This document shows positions 1 to 6,540 of a stretch of 39,506 nucleotides of DNA, piece after piece. The stretch's first letter is position 1. The number at the start of each line of letters is the position of its first letter. Made by a program: the position numbers and the translations under genes. This DNA is from RGIG426 sp045639905 (lineage in GTDB: Bacteria > Bacillota > Clostridia > Oscillospirales > Acutalibacteraceae), in NCBI GenBank assembly GCA_045639905.1, contig JAZUDZ010000058.1, positions 1 to 39,506 on the forward strand, written 5' to 3'. Under the pieces are notes generated by a model. That model was not told where the DNA came from. It saw nothing but the letters and a program-made list of their open reading frames with translations, and did not search any database.

Positions 1-1170
1 AGCAAAATAGTTATCGCCTTCATCAGCGGTTACCATATCTATATATGTGTACAAACCATATTCCGGGTTGCCGGTTTTGAGCTGATCATCACAACCAACA
101 TCGACGGTGAAGTAGAGTCCACCACCAAACGGGATGTCTCCCTGCTGCGCCAGTGCGTCACTCAGGCCATCGGGGATAATGTACGGATGACTACCATTAA
201 GCTTGTAGGTGGTGGAATCCATGATGTATTTGAGAGCGTGGTTACCGGAACCGGCCGGCCACTCAACAACTTCACCGACGAGTTCGCCGTTTGCTATCAT
301 GACAGTACCTGCATTCTCTTCTTCGAAATCGATATTGTATACCAGCACCGGATTCCCTGTAAAAGGAATCGGTTTGTTTGTCGGTTTTGTGGTAGGTGCC
401 TTTGTTGTGGTTGTGGTTGTGGTTGTCGTTGTTGTCGTAGTCCGTGGCCTTCCATAATATGCATCATTTACATCCGAATGAGCAAGCGGAACTTTTGTAT
501 CTCGATAGGTTAAAAGGCAATTTGTGACCGACTTCCAGCTTCCATGCCATTCAAGTGTAATATTGTCATAATAGATGGCTTTGCCGTTCATACCGGCGCC
601 AAGGGTGCCGTCATCCAGCAAAGCTATTGCCCCGTTGGTCATGCCGACACGAGGGGTAACTTCATACCTGCTCAAAGAGAACCCGCCAGTATTGAAGGAA
701 CCGACACCCGGGTAAAAACGGCCTGTCTCGCCAGCAAAATAGTTTTCGCCTTCATCAGCGGTACGCATCATGGCATACATGTACAAACCGTAGTCGGAGT
801 TGCCGGTTTTGAGCTGATCATCACAACCGACATCGACGGTGAAATAGAGTTCACCACCAAACGGGATGTCTCCCTGCTGCGCCAGTGCGTCACTCAGGCC
901 ATCGGGGATAATGTACGGATGAATACAATTAAGCTTGTAGGTGGTGGAATCCATGATGTATTTGAGAGCATGGTTACCGGAACCGGCCGGCCATTCCACG
1001 ACTTCACCGACGAGTTCGCCGTTTGCTATCATGACAGTACCTGCATTCTCTTCTTCGAAATCGATTTTGTAGATGAGAGTAACGTCTTCAGCAGCGTTGG
1101 TAAAAGTGGCTACACTCATCAAAGAGATTGCAGAAACAATAACCATGATAATAGATAAAGTTTTTTTCAT
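1..1170 (-). CDS. secreted two-module jelly-roll-like protein, C-terminus outside window
   Basis: The frame is open from an ATG at 1170 through the left edge, giving 390 visible residues and no stop. The start follows GGAGGAAATAACT. Residues 1-27 look like a signal peptide (MKKTLSIIMV followed by a hydrophobic stretch and TNAAE). A first module of about 190 residues ends near a Tyr-Tyr-Asp-Asn-Ile-Thr-Leu strand, as in many jelly-roll carbohydrate-binding modules. A Thr-rich linker follows (about residues 240-258), then a second, nearly identical module. The modules also closely resemble the dockerin protein at 30465-31451, so a C-terminal dockerin beyond the edge is likely, but none is visible here. 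It lies 16 nt behind the DUF2971 gene on the same strand. Binding function is inferred from fold-like features only. Confidence 0.85.
   Translation of the reverse strand, partial: MKKTLSIIMVIVSAISLMSVATFTNAAEDVTLIYKIDFEEENAGTVMIANGELVGEVVEWPAGSGNHALKYIMDSTTYKLNCIHPYIIPDGLSDALAQQGDIPFGGELYFTVDVGCDDQLKTGNSDYGLYMYAMMRTADEGENYFAGETGRFYPGVGSFNTGGFSLSRYEVTPRVGMTNGAIALLDDGTLGAGMNGKAIYYDNITLEWHGSWKSVTNCLLTYRDTKVPLAHSDVNDAYYGRPRTTTTTTTTTTTTTKAPTTKPTNKPIPFTGNPVLVYNIDFEEENAGTVMIANGELVGEVVEWPAGSGNHALKYIMDSTTYKLNGSHPYIIPDGLSDALAQQGDIPFGGGLYFTVDVGCDDQLKTGNPEYGLYTYIDMVTADEGDNYFA
2..340 (-). repeat. direct repeat copy 2 (second module)
   Basis: This segment repeats 734-1072 with an offset of 732 bp (244 codons) and few differences. 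Long runs are identical, including third codon positions. This indicates a recent in-frame duplication or gene conversion inside one gene. Confidence 0.85.
734..1072 (-). repeat. direct repeat copy 1 (first module)
   Basis: This is the partner of the repeat at 2-340. The same sequence family recurs a third time at about 31010-31451, in another dockerin gene. Confidence 0.85.
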
Positions 1171-1186
1171 AGTTATTTCCTCCTTT

Positions 1187-1843
1187 TTATTTTTTGCAAA
1201 CAGTATATTTTTTCATTCTACGCATTTCATTCTCAATATTGAATTGACCATCCTTTACAAGTTCATATCTCTTTTTAGTTTCGCTGAAACCCATCTTATG
1301 TGTCTCAATTTTGCTTATAAGTTTCTCGTTTTTTTTACATAAAAAATCAAGAACTTCCTCATATTTTGGATATTCTTCAGCACAAACGCCAAAATAAACT
1401 TCTCGTACTTGAGCGCGTAAAAACACCTTACCATCTACTGTGTTCCAACAAGGGTGCTTTTTTTCATTCTCGTTATAGAGCGCCCTCATTTCCTTTTCAC
1501 CTCTCCATACGTTTCCTTTTTTAAAAAAACTATCTATTAACTCGTCCTCACTCAAACCGTTCCGACTCCTAAAAGTTTTCGTATACATTACCGGCTTTAC
1601 TATTTCATTTTTCCATTTATCCGGAACATCAAAACAAACACAGCATCCTTGATTATTAGTATAATATGACCACATCAATACCTGTCTATACCCCGTGCAC
1701 ATACAAGCAATTCGATATTGTTCAGGATATCTCACACCCTCCCGCTCCAAGCAATCGTTAGCGTCTTTCAACGGAGTAGCGTAAACTCCAAAATCAATAG
1801 CATCCCTTAAGTGGTCAAGTTTCATGTACTTATATAATTTCAA
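1187..1843 (-). CDS. DUF2971 family protein
   Basis: The protein has about 218 residues. It opens with LKLYKYMKLDHLRDAI, then has an ND-C-LE segment, a LMWSYYTNNQGCCVCF segment and the VMYTK strand. This order (KY..., phenylalanine/asparagine-rich loop, W-S-H/Y-Y, G-C-x-F) is typical of DUF2971, whose biochemical role is unknown; members often sit in accessory or defence-like regions. I chose a TTG start at 1843 because AGAGGTG lies at good distance and the family normally begins right at LYKY. The frame stays open upstream to a TTG at 1942. It is probably transcribed with the small ORF at 1939-2082, and it ends 16 nt before the secreted protein gene. The local sequence is AT-richer than the dockerin genes, so it may have been acquired. 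Confidence 0.65.
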   Translation of the reverse strand: MKLYKYMKLDHLRDAIDFGVYATPLKDANDCLEREGVRYPEQYRIACMCTGYRQVLMWSYYTNNQGCCVCFDVPDKWKNEIVKPVMYTKTFRSRNGLSEDELIDSFFKKGNVWRGEKEMRALYNENEKKHPCWNTVDGKVFLRAQVREVYFGVCAEEYPKYEEVLDFLCKKNEKLISKIETHKMGFSETKKRYELVKDGQFNIENEMRRMKKYTVCKK

Positions 1844-1938
1844 GGTATCACCTCTATTCTTGCTTTTCCTACTCACTAACTGATAATGTACTATTAAAAT
1901 ATGATTACTCACTCTCGGCCGAGTAATCTCAAATTGTT

Positions 1939-2082
1939 TCAAAATTTTGTATAAGCCCTACACTTTGAAAACAATCCACTTCCCATATATTTCCCATACC
2001 AAACCACCAGCACATCTACATTCGGCTCAAATATGGTTTCATAATACAACAAGTAATAATATTTGCGATTTCCCTCCATCAT
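1939..2082 (-). CDS. small ORF, 47 residues, unknown
   Basis: This short frame starts MMEGNRKYYYLLYY and ends KCRAYTKF. It is the first ORF downstream of a perfect consensus promoter (2102-2130), whose predicted start near 2095 excludes the upstream in-frame ATG at 2100. The ribosome site is only a weak AAGG. It is rich in Tyr and hydrophobic residues, with no motif I recognise. It could be a leader peptide, a small protein partnered with the DUF2971 gene, or chance. Confidence 0.3.
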   Translation of the reverse strand: MMEGNRKYYYLLYYETIFEPNVDVLVVWYGKYMGSGLFSKCRAYTKF

Positions 2083-2101
2083 ACAAAGTACCTTGTTCAT
2101 T

Positions 2102-2130
2102 ATTATAGTCACAATATCGACTATTGTCAA
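2102..2130 (-). promoter_or_regulatory. consensus sigma-A promoter
   Basis: On the minus strand, TTGACA (2125-2130) and TATAAT (2102-2107) are separated by exactly 17 nt, a perfect match to consensus. It faces the small ORF and the DUF2971 gene. The spacer contains the inverted repeat at 2111-2127. Confidence 0.8.
2111..2127. promoter_or_regulatory. inverted repeat, candidate operator
   Basis: ACAATA and TATTGT form perfect arms around TCGAC. The repeat lies in the spacer of the minus-strand promoter and overlaps the -35 elements of both divergent promoters. It is therefore well placed for binding by the Xre-type protein encoded next to it at 2175-2387, which I infer to be the repressor. Confidence 0.55.
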
Positions 2131-2152
2131 TAATTTGACCACATCATACAAT
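2124..2152 (+). promoter_or_regulatory. promoter of the Xre gene
   Basis: TTGTCA (2124-2129) and TACAAT (2147-2152) are spaced by 17 nt on the plus strand. Transcription would start close to 2159, leaving a short leader that holds AAGGGAGG before the ATG at 2175. Confidence 0.6.
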
Positions 2153-2174
2153 TATTTTTGAAGGGAGGAATTGT

Positions 2175-2387
2175 ATGATTAGCTATGAGCCATTTTGGAA
2201 AACTATGCGTAAACGTGGCGAAACTACATACTCCCTTATCAACACGTATCAAATCAGTAGTTCTACTATTAATCGACTGCGTAAAAACCAAGGAATCAGC
2301 ACACTCACCATTAACGACCTATGCAAGATTTTGCACTGTAATGTTCAAGATATTCTTACATTTCATCCAGACGACAAAAAGCCTTGA
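2175..2387 (+). CDS. Xre/Cro-type helix-turn-helix regulator
   Basis: This 70-residue protein is essentially one Cro/C1-type HTH domain, with TTYSLINTYQISSSTINRLR as helices 2-3 and a LTINDLCKILHCNVQDIL segment as helices 4-5. It has no effector domain. AAGGGAGG precedes the ATG. It is divergent from the DUF2971 transcript and shares an overlapping promoter region with it, which contains a palindrome. Autoregulation and control of the divergent genes is the simplest reading. It is followed at once by a bidirectional terminator. Confidence 0.85.
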   Translation: MISYEPFWKTMRKRGETTYSLINTYQISSSTINRLRKNQGISTLTINDLCKILHCNVQDILTFHPDDKKP

Positions 2388-2414
2388 CAGATTTTCATCC
2401 GTCAAGGCTTTTTT
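2376..2414. terminator. bidirectional rho-independent terminator
   Basis: GCCTTGAC (2381-2388) pairs with GTCAAGGC (2401-2408). A-tract and T-tract flank it on both sides, so it can end both the Xre gene and the converging NERD operon. Confidence 0.85.
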
Positions 2415-2425
2415 ACTGTTGATTT

Positions 2426-3358
2426 TTATGCTTTTCTCATATACCGGCACTTCGGATATGCACTGCATCCATAGAACTTTGTTCCCGCATGTTCTCCCTT
2501 TGTCGCCACACGTAAAACGAGCTTGTTTCCGCATCGTGGGCAGATCAGTTCTTCCTGAACTTGCGGTTCGGTCATCGGTTTCGGATTCGAATTCTGAATC
2601 GGTTCCGCTGCCGGCGGAGGACTCGGCTGCACACTCGGCTGAACCGGTGGTTTAGAAGTCCCAAATCGTTTTTCAATATCCGCAACATGTTGCAGTTTCA
2701 CGGCTTCGTCCTGATTGCTCAGTGCCTCAAGCCTGGTGTAAAGTAAATCCACTTCCGTGTCATTAAAACGGTCCGGTACCGAGTCCCAGATATCACGGAC
2801 CGTCGCATACAAACGATCTCGCTTAATAACACGAAGCAGCAGACTCGGATTGTATGTTACACTCTTTAGCTCACACCGCTCTGAAAACGCAATAATGGAA
2901 TAGAGCGGCACGGTGTTACCAAGATACTGGGAAAGGAACTTAATGTGCGTCGCATTTTGCTTGATTGGGTTATAAAACTGATTCTTTCTCTTTCTTTTTA
3001 GACTGACCGTCCATTTATAATCCTGTTCTCTGCCGAAAATCCATCCGGAATAGTTCTTGCTTTCAATGACAAAGATACCTTTTTGCGTGATATACATCAC
3101 GTCAATCTCGGATGTTTCTCCGTCGCCCTTTGGGATATATACATTTTGGAGGATCTTTCCTTTCCGTCCGAGAGCATAAACCCATTTTAATTCTCGTTTT
3201 GTATACCATTCCCCAAGTTTTCCAAGCCACACAGGGTTAACGCTAAGTATATCTGCAAGAGCATCCAAACATTTATAAATCAATACCAAAAGCAAAGGAA
3301 CAACAATCAGGATATATAACCATGCCTTAGTTCCGATTTCTAAAACCAGCCAATTCAT
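2426..3358 (-). CDS. NERD domain protein with C-terminal zinc ribbon
   Basis: The 310-residue protein has an N-terminal membrane segment (about residues 13-30), then a nuclease-related domain beginning LGKLGEWYTKREL. The core includes a TSEIDVMYI strand and IFVIESKNYSGW, which supply the acidic residues and Lys of the restriction-endonuclease-like fold. The tail has CPRCG and a second Cys pair (GCSAYPKC), a topoisomerase-type zinc ribbon. NERD proteins are presumed nucleases or DNA-processing factors, and the activity here is unproven. Its start overlaps the preceding Xre gene by 4 nt (ATGA), so it is the last gene of a three-gene operon starting at 3898. Confidence 0.85.
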   Translation of the reverse strand: MNWLVLEIGTKAWLYILIVVPLLLVLIYKCLDALADILSVNPVWLGKLGEWYTKRELKWVYALGRKGKILQNVYIPKGDGETSEIDVMYITQKGIFVIESKNYSGWIFGREQDYKWTVSLKRKRKNQFYNPIKQNATHIKFLSQYLGNTVPLYSIIAFSERCELKSVTYNPSLLLRVIKRDRLYATVRDIWDSVPDRFNDTEVDLLYTRLEALSNQDEAVKLQHVADIEKRFGTSKPPVQPSVQPSPPPAAEPIQNSNPKPMTEPQVQEELICPRCGNKLVLRVATKGEHAGTKFYGCSAYPKCRYMRKA

Positions 3359-3579
3359 TTTTCTTCCCCCTTGTCAAAGTAGAACAAATCTTCAAATTTA
3401 CAGTCAAGCGCCAGGCAAAGTAAGTAGGCAAGATACGCCGTCGGACAGAACTGCCCGGTTTCGATGGAACTGATGGTATTACGGGATGATCCCACAATTT
3501 TAGCCAGTTCCTGCTGAGAATATCCTTTCTTTTGGCGAAATTCTTTCAGATGATTTTTCAGTATCAAATGCGATTTCAT
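3355..3579 (-). CDS. Xre-type HTH regulator
   Basis: The 74-residue protein is a single HTH domain. Its core reads FRQKKGYSQQELAKIVG, followed by a SSRNTISSIETGQFCPT recognition region and the typical LALDCKFEDLFYF end. GAGGG precedes the ATG. It sits between the small membrane protein (10 nt gap upstream) and the NERD gene (4 nt overlap), so all three are likely made together. Short Xre proteins paired with a small membrane protein are a common Firmicutes arrangement. A short inverted repeat in the operon promoter is a candidate binding site. Confidence 0.88.
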   Translation of the reverse strand: MKSHLILKNHLKEFRQKKGYSQQELAKIVGSSRNTISSIETGQFCPTAYLAYLLCLALDCKFEDLFYFDKGEEK

Positions 3580-3589
3580 AGTTTATCCC

Positions 3590-3898
3590 TCACGACAGCA
3601 CCGTCATTATGGCAAACAAAATACTCAAAATAAACGAAAGAACACCAAGAATCCATTGGCCTTTCTTGTGAAACGAAATTCCTTCATACACACACTGTAC
3701 CCCACAGGAAATCAGTGCCAGCGAAAGCAAACTCCATGCGATTTCTTTTTTCAGAAACCACTCGAGTAAAAACAGGCATAGCCCCGCAATCAGTGTGACC
3801 AGTTCCGCCACCGCTCCGCCTTTCAGTGCCACTCGGGTTTCGGCTTCATCCGACTTGTTTTCCGTTTCTGCAAGTTTTAAGATTTCTTTTGCATCCAT
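3590..3898 (-). CDS. small membrane protein, DUF6442-like
   Basis: I place the start at the ATG at 3898 after AAAGGTGG, giving 102 residues. The frame is open further upstream, but that part overlaps the promoter. The N-terminus MDAKEILKLAETENKSDEAE is acidic and helical. Three or four hydrophobic segments follow, including LVTLIAGLCLFLLEW and ILGVLSFILSILFAIM. The charged start followed by transmembrane helices matches DUF6442-type proteins, usually encoded beside an Xre regulator as here. Function unknown. Confidence 0.7.
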   Translation of the reverse strand: MDAKEILKLAETENKSDEAETRVALKGGAVAELVTLIAGLCLFLLEWFLKKEIAWSLLSLALISCGVQCVYEGISFHKKGQWILGVLSFILSILFAIMTVLS

Positions 3899-3922
3899 AT
3901 TCCCGGCCACCTTTCGTTTCTT

Positions 3923-3951
3923 ATTATATCTTTGCCAAGTTTTCTTGTCAA
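3923..3951 (-). promoter_or_regulatory. consensus promoter of the NERD operon
   Basis: TTGACA (3946-3951) and TATAAT (3923-3928) are 17 nt apart on the minus strand. The spacer contains CAAG-N4-CTTG, a small palindrome that could be the site for the Xre protein at 3355-3579. Confidence 0.8.
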
Positions 3952-3972
3952 ACAAAAAAAGATAATAAATAT

Positions 3973-4059
3973 CCACCCGCATAGCGGGTGGTATTTCATT
4001 TTCGGGCATAGCCCTAAATGTTACAGGCGACGCACAAGTGCGTTTTTTTGTTGGCCTGT
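3973..4059. repeat. cluster of nested hairpins, possible REP/IS200-type remnant
   Basis: CCACCCGC-ATA-GCGGGTGG (3973-3991), GGGC-ATA-GCCC (4004-4014) and CGCAC-AA-GTGCG followed by seven T (4031-4049) lie in a row. The last is enclosed by ACAGGC/GCCTGT (4023-4028, 4054-4059). No gene explains them. The layout resembles repeat elements mobilised by Y1-type (IS200-like) transposases, but no transposase is present. Confidence 0.35.
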
Positions 4060-4191
4060 CAGCCGCGCAATTTTCACCCCGACGATTTTTATCAATTTTC
4101 CCACCAACAAGAGCCTCAATATTTCTATGGTTTTTGATGCTTCTTTGAATGGTTTTCTACATCTTTTAGTGACATAAAATCTTCATTCCGC

Positions 4192-4363
4192 TTGTAATTA
4201 CTCTTTTTGTGTGCTACTCTTTTCTCAACATCAACTACTTATGTTAAAAACCTTCCCTTTGGTTCAGTTGTGACTGGCAGGTCATATCCACAAAACCACT
4301 CGGGAAGGTTATTTCAACGGTAAACCTTTTTTGAACCACGCGACTATCGCGTGGTTTTCTTTT
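4192..4363 (+). ncRNA. candidate free-standing structured RNA
   Basis: This lies inside a 500-nt gap without genes. A promoter-like pair, TTGTAA (4192-4197) and TACTCT (4215-4220), has 17 nt spacing. The predicted transcript contains a closed element with 9-bp closing stem AACCTTCCC/GGGAAGGTT (4249-4257, 4302-4310) and inner pairing TGGTT/AACCA. It ends in a terminator (4334-4363). No plus-strand gene follows, so it would be an independent small RNA. I do not recognise the family. Confidence 0.35.
4334..4363 (+). terminator. plus-strand terminator
   Basis: AACCACGCG and CGCGTGGTT pair around ACTAT and are followed by TTCTTTT. There is no coding gene upstream on this strand, which supports a non-coding transcript. 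Confidence 0.65.
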
Positions 4364-4364
4364 A

Positions 4365-4403
4365 CAAAAATTGCGAACAGGAATTTTCCCGTTCGCAATT
4401 TTC
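4365..4403 (-). terminator. minus-strand terminator of the 5614-4406 pair
   Basis: On the minus strand, a stem of about 17 bp with one mismatch (AATTGCGAAC against GTTCGCAATT and inner pairs) is followed by a T-rich stretch. It lies just after the stop at 4406. Confidence 0.75.
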
Positions 4404-4405
4404 GA

Positions 4406-5137
4406 TTAGTCGTTATAATCCGGAATCTGTACGGAGAATCCGTAGTGTTTCCATTCGTACTGTTCTTCGTCTCCGCTGCGGGATGTCACGACACGACTGG
4501 TCAGGCTGATCATGACCTCGTCATTTGTGGGCGAATAGTTTCCGGCAATCAGCAGGTTTTGGGAATCCATGGCCCCCATATCGGTTTCTCCCATCACAAC
4601 GTTGCCTTCCTTCCAAACGGCCGCCGTGTTATCCCACCGGAAGTCTTCTTTGTTCGTTTTGCCTAAGTACTCAACAAAGATGATAAAGTTCGGCGTTACT
4701 TCAAAGTCATTGGTTTCAACCACTTCCGGATCTCTGCCGAAACAGGTCCAGCGCACATCTTCTTCGGTATATACCGTTTTGCGGGAATACCCGGGAATCG
4801 AATCCTTTTTGAAATAGGAGGCAAACACGTTCACACTCTTGTCACTCTCAATCGGATTGCCCTTGCTGTCCAGCGAAGTCACCGACAGACGAGAGGAACT
4901 GGCATAATGGGTTTGGATATTTTTTCTTTGTTTTTCAAAAGCCATGACACCGGCGACACCGGAAATGATAATGGCGGCAGATAAGGCAATCGCCAATACT
5001 TTTGCCGGCTGAAGTCCTTTTTTCTCGGCACTGTCCTGATTCTTTTTGTCATATACCAGTACGTAGCCGCAAAAGAAAACCAGGGCGATGACCAGAGCCA
5101 AAAGAGAAACCGCTAAATAAAAACCAACATACAACAT
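4406..5137 (-). CDS. membrane-anchored protein of unknown function
   Basis: The 243-residue protein has two hydrophobic helices near the N-terminus (about residues 5-28 and 47-66), separated by a charged loop with YDKKNQDSAEKK. A soluble domain of about 175 residues follows. It is Asp/Glu-rich and ends YGFSVQIPDYND, with several short beta-strand-like stretches. The topology suggests that this domain is outside the cell. AAGGAGG precedes the ATG. It follows the membrane gene at 5150 by 12 nt, and both are divergent from the BceAB-like transporter across a shared palindrome. An accessory role in the envelope-stress or peptide response is inferred from position only; I recognise no family. Confidence 0.7.
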   Translation of the reverse strand: MLYVGFYLAVSLLALVIALVFFCGYVLVYDKKNQDSAEKKGLQPAKVLAIALSAAIIISGVAGVMAFEKQRKNIQTHYASSSRLSVTSLDSKGNPIESDKSVNVFASYFKKDSIPGYSRKTVYTEEDVRWTCFGRDPEVVETNDFEVTPNFIIFVEYLGKTNKEDFRWDNTAAVWKEGNVVMGETDMGAMDSQNLLIAGNYSPTNDEVMISLTSRVVTSRSGDEEQYEWKHYGFSVQIPDYND

Positions 5138-5149
5138 CGTGTTCCCTCC

Positions 5150-5614
5150 TTAGTTCTCTTCCGAAAGTGTCTTCGACTTCTTTGCCGCTGCCGTACAAAT
5201 CCAGGCAATGAGCATACAAAGAATCAACGTTCCGACAAAAATGGCCGGATACCGAAACCCCTGCAAAGCCGATTCGTGATAGGTCCAGTTTTCACCGGCC
5301 AGAAAAGCAAACAAACGCCATCCGTACAATGTCGTCACCGCACTGCCGTTATATTCAAGGAAATACACAAACGGCTGGAAGAACATCAGCTGCCCGGTCA
5401 AAAGAGTGGCTGTCATTAAACTTAAGGCCGCCTTTGAAGATTTTGTCTGCACCTTGCTTGCAAACTGGTAAAAGAAAAACAAATAGGTTATGCCCCATAC
5501 GGCATACGAAATCCACTTATTCGCAAATATCGTGTCCATCAGCAAATAGCCCATTGATACAAGCGATGCGACAACCAGAAGCACATCGATTACAATGGTT
5601 CCCCATTTTTTCAT
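5150..5614 (-). CDS. four-helix integral membrane protein, unknown
   Basis: Starting at the ATG at 5614 after GGAGGG, the product has 154 residues with about four membrane helices (VIDVLLVVASLVSMGYLL, a YAVWGITYLFFFYQF segment, LMTATLLTGQLMFFQPFVYF and IFVGTLILCMLIAWI) and a charged C-terminus. A longer frame upstream lacks a ribosome site. It is the first gene of a two-gene unit divergent from the ABC transporter. Its -10 TATACT (5644-5649) lies near the palindrome at 5677-5702, so the same response regulator may control both sides. Confidence 0.7.
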   Translation of the reverse strand: MKKWGTIVIDVLLVVASLVSMGYLLMDTIFANKWISYAVWGITYLFFFYQFASKVQTKSSKAALSLMTATLLTGQLMFFQPFVYFLEYNGSAVTTLYGWRLFAFLAGENWTYHESALQGFRYPAIFVGTLILCMLIAWICTAAAKKSKTLSEEN

Positions 5615-5676
5615 AAATATTCCCTCCAAAAATCTTTTTAGACAGTATACCATATTCTCCCTTTGGTTTTCTATTC

Positions 5677-5702
5677 TTTTTGTGACAAAACTGTCACAAA
5701 AA
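5677..5702. promoter_or_regulatory. BceR-type inverted-repeat operator
   Basis: TTGTGACA and TGTCACAA are perfect 8-bp arms separated by AAAC (core 5680-5699), extended by A/T tracts. BceR-family regulators are known to bind TNACA-N4-TGTAA-like repeats upstream of their transporter genes, and this matches closely in arm sequence and spacing. The repeat lies between the divergent membrane genes and the bceAB-like genes, upstream of weak -35 regions on both sides (-10 elements TATACT at 5644-5649 and TATGCT at 5742-5747). Confidence 0.75.
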
Positions 5703-5775
5703 CTTCACGAAAACAGAATGGAAAACCCGAATGTTTTTTGGTATGCTTAAGTCAAACCTAAGGAGGTACTTTCAC

Positions 5776-6540
5776 ATGGCTTTATTAACGGTTGAAAACA
5801 TTCAGAAAATTTATACCACCCGTTTGGGCGGATCTCAGGTAGAAGCGCTGAAAAATGTCAGCTTCTCGGTAGAAAGCGGCGAATATGTCGCCATCATGGG
5901 TGAATCCGGGTCCGGTAAAACGACGCTGCTGAACATTCTGGCAGCCCTGGACCGAGCCACTTCCGGAAAGATCTATTTAAACGGCAGCGACATTGCCACC
6001 GTCAAAGAAAAAGAACTGGCCACGTTCCGCCGCGAACATCTCGGATTTGTCTTCCAGGAATTCAATTTGCTGGATACCCTTTCGGTCAAAGACAACATTT
6101 TGCTGCCTTTGGTACTCAGCGGTGTGCCGGCAAGGGATTTGGAAATCCGTCTGACCCCCATCGCCAAAACACTGGGCATTTCCGACATCTTAAAGAAATT
6201 CCCTTATGAGATTTCCGGCGGGCAAAAACAACGCACCGCCGTCGCCCGCGCCCTGATTACAAACCCCGACCTCATTTTGGCGGATGAACCCACCGGAGCT
6301 CTGGACTCTGCCTCTTCCGGCGATTTGCTTCGTATGTTCGAGCAGGTCAACAAACAGGGACAAACCATCCTGATGGTGACCCACTCGGTGGATGCCGCCT
6401 CCCATGCCAATCGTGTTTTGTTTATTCGTGACGGTGTCATCTTCCACCAGCTCTATCGAGGCAATCAGTCCAATGATGAACTGTATAAGAAGATATCCGA
6501 CACCTTAACCATGCTGCGCGCCGGGGGTGACATTGAATGA
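5776..6540 (+). CDS. BceA-type ABC transporter ATP-binding protein
   Basis: The start at 5776 follows AAGGAGG, and the 254 residues match the normal length of the family. Walker A is GESGSGKTT (42-50), the Q-loop Gln is near 94, the signature is SGGQKQR (147-153), Walker B is LILADE (166-171) with the following EPTGALD, and the switch His is near 203. It belongs to the MacB/BceA group of ATPases that work with large FtsX-type permeases. The permease gene overlaps by 4 nt. Together with the downstream two-component system this is a complete peptide-antibiotic sensing and resistance type module. The actual ligand cannot be read from sequence. Confidence 0.92.
   Translation: MALLTVENIQKIYTTRLGGSQVEALKNVSFSVESGEYVAIMGESGSGKTTLLNILAALDRATSGKIYLNGSDIATVKEKELATFRREHLGFVFQEFNLLDTLSVKDNILLPLVLSGVPARDLEIRLTPIAKTLGISDILKKFPYEISGGQKQRTAVARALITNPDLILADEPTGALDSASSGDLLRMFEQVNKQGQTILMVTHSVDAASHANRVLFIRDGVIFHQLYRGNQSNDELYKKISDTLTMLRAGGDIE

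Noticed and set aside
187..513. Plus-strand frames with Cys/Gly or Val runs
   Set aside because: They arise from the antisense of Thr codons in the linker of the minus-strand secreted protein, which is open across the whole region with a signal peptide and ribosome site.
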